64,000 bases of DNA, taken from Lobulomyces angularis. Lineage: Eukaryota; Chytridiomycota; Chytridiomycetes; Lobulomycetales; Lobulomycetaceae. Position 1 is the first letter of the stretch. Each line of letters begins with the position of its first letter. A program made the position numbers and the translations under genes. Shown here one piece after another: positions 38,264-48,293 of this stretch. The notes below the pieces were generated by a model. It was not told the origin of the DNA, ran no database searches, and worked only from the letters and a program-made list of their open reading frames with translations. Location: assembly GCA_027604685.1 (NCBI GenBank), contig JADHYX010000085.1, positions 1 through 64,000 on the forward strand. The letters run 5' to 3'.

Positions 38264-39311
38264 TCATAAACCCGGAAAACAGTTGGAAAACATTTCTTCA
38301 AATAATCCGACTGATGGTATTTCTTTAGATATTTCTTCACATTGTTGTGTCCTAGTAAACTCATTTTCAACTAAAAAAAATAATTATAAAAAAAATTGAA
38401 TAAAAATTAAGTTACCTTCAAAGTCACAGTGGTTATCAATTTCCTCGGTTTTCTCGTCAAATTCAAAATTAAAAAGGTCATCAAACAAATTGGTATACAA
38501 CTTTTCATGATCTTTGAAAACTGGAGTTCCCCAAGAGCCTTTGTCAGCGACGTTATTATCAAGGAGACAATAAGGAGGTTGATTAGGACATATTGGTGCT
38601 TGAATAGACAAGTCAACGATGTCAGCTGCAGAACCACTGAAGGGTTGCCGATATCGTTGAACTCCGTTACTAAGTTTTCAAAATTCTTTCCAGGTTGTAT
38701 TGGTTGGTTTGAAGAAAAAAATTCTGATTCTAAATTTAAGTCGAGCAAGGAAGCAGCCTGCGAAACAGGAGATGAATTTACTGAACTTGCAGTTGTTGAT
38801 GAACTTTCAGGAATCACATCACAATCTTTTGGTAAATTTTTTGCATTATGTAACAAAAGATTTGTAGTAGTCAAAATAGATTCTAAAGAGGGTTTATTAG
38901 ATTCAACATTTTTTGAGGTAGCCAAGGTAAAAAGATTTTTTAGAGAGTTGAATTGAGTAGAAAGGATTTCCAATTTGCTATTTAAATTTTGGTTGTCAGC
39001 CTCATATACTTTTAACTTTTTTTTTAATATCTCAGTTTCCTCTGTTAAACTAGCATGACTAATTTCCAGTTCTTCAGTTCGTTTTCTCTTTCTTTCTCTA
39101 GAAGCAACTGCTGAATGTCGATTTCTCATTATCCTCTCTAATTTTTTTGCAGCTCTTTCCTCTGCGGTTAAATCTAGATATCATGATTTAAAAAAAAAAT
39201 AAATATATATATTTAAAAAAAAATTGGAATTTATTATATATTTTTTTTACTTTTTCCTCTTCTTTGTTTTTTTATTTCTACTGGTTTTTCATTTTTTAAA
39301 ATAGAATCCAT
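38264..39311 (-). CDS. HAC1: HAC1/XBP1-type bZIP factor with a frame switch (candidate Ire1 intron)
   Basis: Exon 1 (39311 to ~39251, MDSILKNEKPVEIKKQRRGK) joins through a GT...AG intron to NLTAEERAAKKLERIMRNRHSAVASRERKRKRTEELE. This is a HAC1/HacA/XBP1-like basic region, with a leucine zipper after it (ISHASLTEETEILKKKLKVYEADNQ). The frame then runs through VNSSPVSQAASLLDLNLESEFF to NDIGNPSVVLQ. There the frame splits. Continuing gives hydrophobic segments (QYVLINLLIVSLIITSL, IPICLMTFLILNL) and a stop at about 38407. The other frame reads SIQAPICPNQPPYCLLDNN and LYTNLFDDLFNFEFDEK, then splices normally to VENEFTRTQQCEEIS and ends MFSNCFPGL at 38264. CUGCAGC at 38625-38631 matches the Ire1 loop consensus (CNG|CNGC). 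Ire1-spliced HAC1/XBP1 drives the unfolded protein response. The family call is from the basic region. The unconventional intron is inferred, and its exact ends are not fixed. Confidence 0.85.
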
Positions 39312-40421
39312 AATTTTTTTAATATTTAAAGAAGAGGAAAAAAGAAAATGCTGAATTTTTTTTTATTAATTTTTTAAAAAAAAAAAAAAAGTTGTAACAA
39401 ACTTTTTTTTTTTTTAATTTTCCATTTTCTTCAGTTTGACGCCACTGTATTACAAGCGGGGAAATCCTGTGTTACACAATCAATTCATTAGACATTAAAA
39501 TTGCTTGAAATTTTAGTAGAAGCTTTGGGGGTAACAATGCACCAATGGCATTAGGACAACCTGTTTAAGAGCGGAGGAAGTGAACCAGGATGCAGAGAGG
39601 TTCTTGGTAATTGAGTAGGAGTAGTAAGTGGACCGTGGTTCTAAAAAAAGATTTGAAGTTACAATAAAAACTTATTGTTTAATTCTTTCAAATCTACTTG
39701 GCCAACTATTAAAATTCAAAACACCAATAAAGCTAAGTCACTGCTGACAACAACTCCTGTACTATTATGCCCAATGTAAACTTCTGCTTCAAATCGAGCG
39801 AGAAACTGCCCAATTTACCAAGTGACTGGAAGGAAAAGTTTCAACAAATTTTTTAATTTTTTCAACTTTTTTATACTTTGAAAGCGCCTTTTCCAATTTC
39901 TGAATTGAAAAACGGTAAATTTTTTTTCTTAGATTATCCTACTTTTTTTTTTTTTAAAAAGCTTCTTTATTTCTTAAGCAATTTGTTTTTTTTTTTTTTT
40001 GGTCTTACGAAATAGGTTTCTTTTTTTTTGAAAACTTAATTTGTCACATACAAGAAAAACTTACTTGACATTATTTTCTATTAAAAAGTGCAAATCACTT
40101 AAGATCTTTACTAATGTTAATATTGGTTAATGTTTGACTTTAAGTAAAAGTTAAATTTTAATAGAATTTGCTGCAAGTTGTGCAAAGTAAATAATTTTGT
40201 TTAGTTCTTTCTATTTTTTTTCCATTAAAATATAAAGCTTTTACCATGGTAGCTCATTTTTGTTTCATTTTATCGTATTTTAGTTGTCACTGTCTCATAT
40301 TTTCTGTCATGTCTATCGAAAATATTTGTTTTTTTAGTAAAAAGTTGTGATATAAATTCTAATTTCAGGAGTTTCATCTAATAATTTAATAAATAAATAA
40401 CCAACTACAAGAGATTTGGTT
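39312..40421. other. 1.1 kb spacer with a less-AT island
   Basis: 5' flank of the HAC1-like gene. Positions about 39430-39650 are much less A/T-rich than the surroundings and have no long frame. They contain a small hairpin (GAACC...GGTTC near 39573-39594). It could be a promoter element or an unannotated RNA, and I see no match to U-snRNA, RNase P/MRP or tRNA motifs. Confidence 0.5.
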
Positions 40422-40628
40422 ATGTTCATAACAAGATGCCTCTTTGTTAATTTATTAAAAAAACATTTTAAAATTTATCACTTTAACCCTTTTATTTTAT
40501 CATTTAAACAAAACTTTTTTTTTAAACTGAAGAATTCTAAAAATCCTTCAACAACATCTGTTTTTTTAACAACAAAAAAATTGCCCAAATTCAAACTACT
40601 TTTCGTATCAAAAAAAAGAAAAATTTAG
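40422..40628 (+). CDS. hypothetical small basic protein (doubtful)
   Basis: A 68-codon ATG frame, basic and Phe-rich, with a presequence-like start (MFITRCLFVNLLKKHFK) and a Lys-rich end (LFVSKKRKI). No family recognised. It ends 108 bases before the oppositely oriented PLC gene's stop. In A/T-rich sequence such a frame can occur by chance, so it may not be a gene. Confidence 0.2.
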   Translation: MFITRCLFVNLLKKHFKIYHFNPFILSFKQNFFFKLKNSKNPSTTSVFLTTKKLPKFKLLFVSKKRKI

Positions 40629-40735
40629 TTTTATTTTTTAAAAAAAAAGTATATATAAAAAAAATAAAATTTTTCTTTAGTATAAATATATTAATTTCTA
40701 ATAAAAATTTTTTTGTTTTCAATTGCTCATTTTGT

Positions 40736-43700
40736 TCAATTTTCTAGCGGTATGGTTTCAACATTCAAAGCGACTTTGGAATCAACTATGGGTGCAGGTT
40801 CTGTATTAAAATTTGAAATGAATTTATTGGTTCTCTCATAAACTGGTCTTGATTTAGGTGTTTCAGTATCAAATTTTTTGCTACCTTCTTAAAAAAAATT
40901 TTTTTGTGTTTTTTTTTTTTGGTTATTTTTTTTTAAAAATGTTTTTTCTAAATTTACCTTCAATACCTTTAACTATTTCAACTTCTCCAGATTTATTTTT
41001 TTCATTGTCATCTATTGAGTCTTTTTTTTTTTCGTCACTTCCACTATTATCTATTGAGTCTTTTTTTTTTTCGTCACTTCCACTATTTGAAACAATTGTT
41101 GATACTTCTGTACCTTTCACTCCTGTTGCCTTAACATTTACATCTTTCTTTACCTCCGCATCTTCTTGTAAACTTCTATCCGTATTACCAAAATTTTCAA
41201 TAGTGGAGTTGAGTGTTTCAGCTTCAGCTTTCACCACATTTGGTTCCTTGGTAGCAGTTTTAGTTAAACCAGGCTCAACAAGGTTTTCTTTTTCATCAAA
41301 AACTGCATTAGATAAATTTGGCACCTCCTCCACTCTTGAATCAGTTTTACTTTCGACTTGCTTTACATCAACAGAATTTTCCGGAACAGAATTATTCGGC
41401 TTAATGTCCTCTTCAACATCAATGTGCAAAAGAAGTTTGGAAACAAGCAATAATTCTCCTTTCCAATCATACAATACGGCATTTCTGTATCCTTTTCCTA
41501 AGGTGCTCAAGTGTAAACAGCAACAGGCAATAAAATCGTTTTTCAAATTTTCCGTGTCAATGATTTTAAAGCGCAGGAAGTTGTGATTTAAGTTGTTATT
41601 GTTTTTTAATTTAAACTTGAAAGTTTCGTTAAAAACAGCATTCAATCCATTATTATTAATGTATTTTGTTTTAAACTTAAATTGTAAATCTTCTTCTTCT
41701 TCTTCTATCCCTCTCAACCTAACATTCATATCATCACTATCTCTCTTTTCCTCACTTTCCTCTCCAAACAGTTCTACTTCAATAAAGGGGTCCATAACTT
41801 CTTCCTTTACATTTCCTTTTGATTTTGGTAAATTATGAGCAGATATAATCTACAATATTAACTGGAACAAAAGTTTTTTAAAACACTTACAGTTACTGTT
41901 ATGGTAACAGGTTTTAGCGGGATGTCGGATTTTACAGGTTTTAAAATATAACCTGATCTACCATTATCCATAAACATGGCTTGATTTATCTGCATCCCTT
42001 TATCTGTAAAAAAAAAAAAATTGTTGTTTTTCGATTAGGCTTCAAAAATAAATATGCAAGATATTACCATAAGTTTGGTGATTTAGTGCCACCATTTGGC
42101 AACCACTATTCCAATGTGTAATAGGATTATAGTTTGAGCTGTCAACTCTAACTCCTTTCGGGTAAACTCTGGTGAAAAATTTTTGATTGTGTTTGAAATA
42201 TTGTTCCCGTTGTGTTTTGCTTAACATTACACTCTTGCTTTCACCAATTGAACACATTTGGTTAAATTTATACTTCATGTTATCTTCAAAATTTGAAAAC
42301 TTCACAGATTGAAAGTAAATCATCAATTTTGCGAGTTCTTCACTAATTTTATTGGCACTGCTACTTTGAGTAACCTTGGAATTATCAACTGTGTCATTCA
42401 CACAGTTCAATTCCTCCCCACTATTAAAACTTTCGGTCAAGTTACCATTCTGATCTTTTTTCATGATTCCCTTTCCCTTCAGCAAAAACTTGAACTTCAA
42501 ATCCTCCGGTGAAGGAAAATTTAATTCATCTTCCTTTAAATGATTAACAATTAACTCTTCTTTAAGTATGGAGATTAAGTATTTTGCCATCTTCTTTTGT
42601 TGCTCAATAGTGCAATGGGTCTCAAGTGATAAAATTACAGGATATGGAGAGGCAACAAAAGCATATGTTTTGATAACTTTAATAACATCGGCAAACAATA
42701 TCTTAGTGGTCAATGTCATCCCATGGTAAACAATAGGTTCACCTTCAGATCCGTCCCAACAATCGATTTCTAGACATCTGCAACCATTCAAAAGTACTCT
42801 AATATAACCTTAAAAAAAAAAAGAAAAAGTTATAAGTTTTTTAACTAGTTAATATTAGTACCTTCAATTGAAGAATTTCCTTTTAGCTGATCCTCAAGTA
42901 AATAGGTATTATGAGAGCTATTCATGAAATAGTTTTGCAATGGAAGAGTCATATCTTGCACTACCTCCTTGCTAAGCAAAAAGATTGAGTTGTCTTCTGA
43001 AAACAAAAATTTTGTAAAGCAGTGATAGTCCATTTTTTGTTCATCATCATCTGTTAAATACTTATTAAAGATATCTAAACAATATTCAGCTGTCCAGTTA
43101 TTCTAAATAAATTGTTATTTAACTTAAAAAATCTTGCCAAATTTTAAAAAAAAAGTTTTCTACCTCTTGAACTTCAATAACGAAATTTGTGAATTCTTCT
43201 AAAGTAAGTTTAACTTTATCGCTAGAGTAAGAATTAAACTAAAATAATAAAAAAAAAAAATAGAAAAGGATAAACATATTTTTTCCAAGATTCCTTAAAG
43301 AAATAAAAAAATAATAAAATTAAAGTATACTTACGATATCATGTAAAGAAGAATTAAAACTTTTTTTTTCAAAAACTTGTTTAAACTGTTCAAAATTAAT
43401 TTGTTTTTGATTTTCTAAACCAATTTTTTTTAAGTCCTCAAGCAACTCTCTAACGGTTATTTTCAAATTTAAATATTTAAAAACATCAACAACTTCATGT
43501 AACATTAAAAAACTATCCCGGTTGTCATTTTGGTTATTGACATAGACCCAAGCACCAAACAAATAATATTCGAAATCAAAGGAATGTTGTCTGTAGAGAT
43601 TTAATATCGATAAAAATTTATCTCGCTCTTCTTTAGAGTTTGCCAAAAAATTTAAAATGTCAATTTTTTGACCGTCATAATGTACAATGCTGTAATACAT

Positions 43701-44241
43701 AAATAGTATAAAAACGGAGTTAAAATTAGCTTATGTTATATTAACAATTACGAAAATGCTTTGTCCTCATTTTCAGGTTTTATTCCAAAGTTCTGAAAAC
43801 CTGAAGTACACTGTCCTAACCTGATTTCCTTAATTAAGAAAATATCAACTAAAAAGAATAAACAAAAAAAAAAAAAAAGTTAGTAGGCTGTTTAAAAAAA
43901 ATAAAAAAAATAAAAAAAAGAATAAAAAATAAAATAAAATAAAAACAACATATAAAAACAAAAACTTAATAAATAAGTTCAAAAAAAATTAAGGCAAATT
44001 TTTTTAGCTCACCTAGTTTTTCAATTTTTTTTAACTTTTTGACATTAATTTGGAATGTATTAAAATTTAAATTCAATTTTCTAGTTATTGCTGACTTTTG
44101 ATAAAATTTTGGCTTCTTTTCTGGTATTTGAGTAAATGTAGTGGTCTTCAAAGAAGTATTCATATGATCGTTATTTTTGCTGGATTTGCTAAATATGGAC
44201 TTGAGACTTACTTTTGAGTCAAACTTATCTAATTTTAACAT
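40736..44241 (-). CDS. PLC1: phosphoinositide-specific phospholipase C (PH-EF-X-Y-C2, delta-like)
   Basis: About nine exons, about 970 residues. It cleaves PIP2 into IP3 and diacylglycerol. Domains in order: a PH domain (KLNLNFNTFQINVKKLKK, then DIFLIKEIRLGQCTSGFQ); EF-hand-like region (FKYLNLKITVRELLEDL, FEQFKQVFEKK, LDIFNKYL); X domain with catalytic His in MNSSHNTYLLEDQL, then LLNGCRCLEIDCWDG, VYHGMTLTTKILFADVIKVI, PVILSLETHC and KFKFLLKGKG; Y domain with FTRVYPKGVRVDSSNYNPITHWNSGCQMVALNHQT; and a C2 domain (VTITVTIISAHNLPKSKG, MDPFIEVELFG). The C2 carries an acidic insertion (EEEEED). The tail is long, acidic and disordered, and contains a two-copy 13-residue repeat. The start at 44241 is the first ATG of the frame. 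The last exon ends ALNVETIPLEN. Confidence 0.95.
41011..41092 (-). repeat. two-copy 39-base repeat within the PLC tail
   Basis: Direct tandem duplication encoding two copies of a unit like NSGSDEKKKDSID in the disordered acidic C-terminal tail of the PLC. The near identity at the DNA level suggests a recent slippage event. Confidence 0.8.
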
Positions 44242-44463
44242 ATCGCTTTTGTAACTGTATTTGGCCAAAAGTACCGCAAAGATTTGAAAGCTATTTTTCT
44301 AAAATTGGAGTAAATTTGGATGCCTTTTAAAAGCCACACAGAACTATAACCTAACTACAAAAATACTATAAAATATACTTTAAAATAATGAAATATAATT
44401 TTATTACAACTACATTATAATATAAAATTCTGTAGCAAAATATTATTAAAACAACTTCAAATT

Positions 44464-46340
44464 TTATTTTTGTTCTTTAGTGGTGTTTTTTTTATCGAGA
44501 AGTGCTTGAAAAAAGTTAGATAAAACTTCATTTTGATCTTTTCCTGTAGAAGGCAACGATGAAGAAGACTATAATATTTGTTAAAAAACAATCTTTTTAA
44601 ATTTTTTCAACAAAAAGTTTTTTTTACCTCTGTGCTTGTAGATTTTTTTATTCCACTGCTTTCTTTTAGCTTTCCTAATCTAGCTAACTTAGTCGCAACG
44701 TCTTCATCTGTATTACTACTTTCATTATTTTGTCTGTCTGACTCATTCTCATTTGTATCAGTACTTAAGCTGCTATTGCCAGTTACTGCATTCAAGATCC
44801 TACTAGTTGAACTATTTGGTGAAACTCCTAAGGTACTGCTGCCCATACCCCCACCTCCCATTGCGCTCAAGGTGTTGAAACAACTTTCTAAAAATTTATT
44901 TTCATCTTCGGCCTCAAAATAATTCGAAATTTTTAAACTATCACCAATACTTTCAAATTTTTTTACTTCCAAGGAATAACTTTCTTCAATTTTTTTCATT
45001 AACTCTTCTGTTGGTAAATTTTCTTTGAAATAGTATTTTTCATTTATTTTAAAGTTTTTTTCCAATATTAGTATTTTATTTACGCTATCCCAACCAATTG
45101 GAACGAAAACTTCGTCCCTTTCGATTACGAGTGCTTTTTGATTAAAACTATTTTTTTGTCCTGATCCGTGTGGTTGCTGTGTCTGCTGTTGTTGTTGGCT
45201 TTTATTTTTATTTTTTTGTTTGCTAAGTTCAGTGGCATTTTGATTAAATGCCAGGTAATAAAGGTAGTCTTTTAATAATTGAATCGACGAAATTTTGTGA
45301 GTTGAAGTGTAAAAAAGTGCAGCACCAACTAAAAAAATAAATTTCATTAAAAAAAAAAAATAATGATTTTCATTAATTTTTTACATTTTAAACAAACCGT
45401 TCTCAAAACTTGTTGAATAAGATCAAATTTTTCTTCTCTATATTCCTGATCTCTTTCTAATACTGTAGTTTGATCTGATTTAGTGCATACAATAAGCAGC
45501 TTTAATCCAAGGTTATTAGATAAAACGCCTTCCCCTAGCGGAAGGAGAAGATTTCGAGCTTTTTCCTCTAAACTGATAGAAGCAGGAGTTCTCTGCTCTT
45601 TGTTTTCCCCTGCAAAATTGTTAAGATCCTTGCTACCACTATCTTCCGATTTTTTTTCTACAAAAAGATCATTTGAAATAGGGTCAACATATGATCTAAA
45701 AAATTCCTCCACTACATAATTAGATAAAAGAAGATTAATAAAATGAAATGAAGTTCAATACCTTCTTCTTTTAAACTTTCAATGGCAATTTTTTCTTTCA
45801 AACAAGCAGCACTGAAAACATTTTCAATGTTTACTAAGAATTTTTTTAACTCACTGATAAATAAGTGAGGTTTAGACCAATCTAAACAAATGATAACAAC
45901 TGAATTTTGAAGGTTCTTTTCCAAAGCAAAAGGTAATAGATTTTTTGAAGAATTATCACCCGATAGTTGAAAAAATCCCAATCTAGCAAACGTTTCTAGT
46001 TTATTCTTTAAGAGAAAGTTGAAATCATCAAAAAAATACCTTCAGAGTCCAACTCATCTTTTAATTCGCAGTATGAATATGATAACGCCAAATCATTCAC
46101 TTTTTTATCATTTAAAACATAATCTGGATCGAATAACAACTTCAATTCATTTAGTAGCGTAGATTTTCCTGACTGTTTTTCGCCTTAATAAAAAGTTATA
46201 TATTGTAATTCAGCTTTAATGTTTTATATAAAATAATGACGTATACCTAAAAAAATTAAATTTTTGGTTTTTATCTGTTTGGTTTTTGAAACTGAATCTA
46301 AAATAGTATTCCAAATGTCACTTTCTACTTCAACTGTCAT
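44464..46340 (-). CDS. DLIC: cytoplasmic dynein 1 light intermediate chain
   Basis: About six exons, about 560 residues. It is a dynein subunit that links the motor to cargo adaptors. It starts MTVEVESDIWNTIL. The Ras-like N-terminal domain has a P-loop FLGEKQSGKSTLLNEL, VIICLDWSKPHLF, VEEFFRSYVDP, LPLGEGVLSNNLGLKLLIVCTKSD and EYREEKFDLIQQVLRTVCL. Then come GAALFYTSTHKISSIQLLKDYLYYL, ALVIERDEVFVPIGWDSVNKILILE, and a disordered Gly/Ser-rich C-terminal half containing a helix (TDEDVATKLARLGKLKE). The last exon ends LSNFFQALLDKKNTTKEQK, resembling the conserved adaptor-binding effector helix. The P-loop differs slightly from the animal GEDGSGK form. It diverges from the HAUS8-like gene. Confidence 0.93.
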
Positions 46341-46927
46341 TAAAGTATTCTCTATTTAGTTTTTATTTATAAGTGTTGTTCTAATTTTAATTACAAAATA
46401 TAAAAATAGCTTTAGATGTATGCAAAAAAAAAAAAAATTGTGATTGATTTTACTATTTTCTTTTCAATGTAGTGACGTCAAAAATATCAAGTAAATGAAG
46501 AGAAAATTAATAAAAATAAAAATAAAAACAAAGCCAATTGATTCAAATATGTATAAAAAAAAAACTTAGTTTATTACTTTTTCAAATATAGAATTTCAAA
46601 ATTTGGGAAGCAAAGATCATGGTAACTTTTTATTCTTCCCCATTATGAACATCAAAAAAGTGTAGATATTGAGAAGTAAATTTAAAATTTGAAGTAATAT
46701 CATTATTTATAAATAGAAAAAATCATTATGAAATAATAAAAAAGTATTAAATAGACGATTAAAAAAATATTAAACGGGAAAAAAGTTGGTCTTTTACTTT
46801 CTGCGAATGGTCCTGAACTAGAAATATCTGATAATTGCCAAGAATATCAATGTTCTTAGACTTCATTAAGTTAAAATTTTTTTTTTTTTTTTACCACCAT
46901 TTTAACCCTAATAAAACCATCAGTAAA
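46341..46927. other. divergent promoter region
   Basis: A 587-base spacer between dynein light intermediate chain (-) and the HAUS8-like gene (+). A/T-rich, and no other gene is supported. An in-frame upstream extension of the plus-strand frame from 46835 is poly-Phe from a poly-T tract and is not convincing. Confidence 0.5.
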
Positions 46928-48068
46928 ATGAAGAGATCAAAAGTTGTTTTTGTAGAAAGTAGATATAAAACACAAGTAAAAGTTTCATCAAAGCAACCAG
47001 CTGCAAACAATGTAAATTCAAGTAACTTAGGCACACAAAAAGCTTCCAGTTCAACAACTCCTACTTCCAAATCTAAAACTGTTAATAAATCCCTCAAATC
47101 TACAAAGCAGCTGTCAACGGTTACATTAAAAGAATCCTCCAAGTTAAATGCAACTTCAGTGGCAACAATATCATTAAAAAATAGTGAAAATTTTAAAGCG
47201 ACACCAGTAAAGGAATCAGAAAAGGAAAACATAAATGAAGAAAATTTCGCAACAAATAAAAATGAAAAAAATTTTCTTCCTCTGTGTTCCAAGTCTGCCT
47301 TGGCATCATCCTCTGCTAAATCACCTACAGTGAGTAAGGAGGATGAAATTTTTATATCAAAAGTAAAACTGCTTCAAGTTCACTACCTTAAATTAAAGTT
47401 AAAAAAAAATTTAGATGAAAAAATTCAAAAAGAAATACTTAACTTAAAAAAATATATTTCAGAACTGTTAATTAAGAAAAAAAAAAAAGTTTCTACACTG
47501 TCCTTAAATTTGAATAAAAAAAAATTTTTGTTTAATCAGGTTCAAAAATTTGACTTGATTTTTAGTAGTGGATTATTAGAAGAAAATATAGAAGAAGATT
47601 TTACCTCCTCACAAACAGCAGCAATGTTTAGTCTCTATGAAGCCTTATTTCAACTAGTTAAAAATTTTGTTTTCAAATTTGAGCTTATTGATGTTTCAGT
47701 TGTCGACATCGCGTTATTTAGAGATACCATGTACAGCGCTGCTGTGGAAATCCAAAAACTACTAAATGCTAGTGGAATTGACGAAGTAAGAAAAATAAAA
47801 TAATTCAAGTATTATCTCAGAAATTGACAACCTCACTGCAATTTTAATTTATATATGTTTTGAAATATTATTTAACTTTACAAAGTTTATGATTTTTAGT
47901 GTACAGTTTAAGCAGTTTTTGAAGGTGATGGAAGAAAAATTAGGAGTGATAGAGGATTGTCTTAATGTAAAAGAAAAGTTACAACACCTAAATGTCATTC
48001 AAGAGAATTTTAACATTGAAAAATATTTTTCGCAAAGAAATTCTACAATTATCAGTGAATTATTATAA
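46928..48068 (+). CDS. HAUS8-like augmin subunit (candidate)
   Basis: Two exons (46928-~47787, ~47907-48068), about 340 residues. The N-terminus MKRSKVVFVESRYKTQ is followed by about 130 Lys/Ser/Thr-rich disordered residues, then helical coiled coil (SKVKLLQVHYLKLKLKKNLDEKIQKEILNLKKYISELLIKKKK; QTAAMFSLYEALFQLVKNF; FRDTMYSAAVEIQKLL). Human HAUS8 has the same layout: a basic disordered microtubule-binding head containing 'RVIESRYLQ', then coiled coil. Augmin nucleates branched microtubules in spindles. The VESRY motif plus architecture supports the call, but the coiled coil itself is not diagnostic. The start at 46928 is chosen because it places the motif at the N-terminus. Confidence 0.6.
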
Positions 48069-48293
48069 CGGCAAATGCAAATCTTTGCATATTGCAAAAT
48101 AAATTGTCGCTAATTATATATTATTCTATTATTACAAGTAAATTACTATTTTTTTTTTTTTTTTTATTCAAAACATTAACATTAATGAGCGTTTCATTAC
48201 GAGTAAAATAATTTAAAATGGATGTTCGGTAAAAAAAAAAGACTCTTTCAACTGGAATATCTAACCTTTTTAAAAGTCTCCTTTCTATTACCA

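Noticed and set aside
39543..39557. ER stress element (CCAAT-N9-CCACG) upstream of the HAC1-like gene
   Set aside because: CCAAT is followed at the right distance by ACAAC, two mismatches to CCACG. Too weak to claim.
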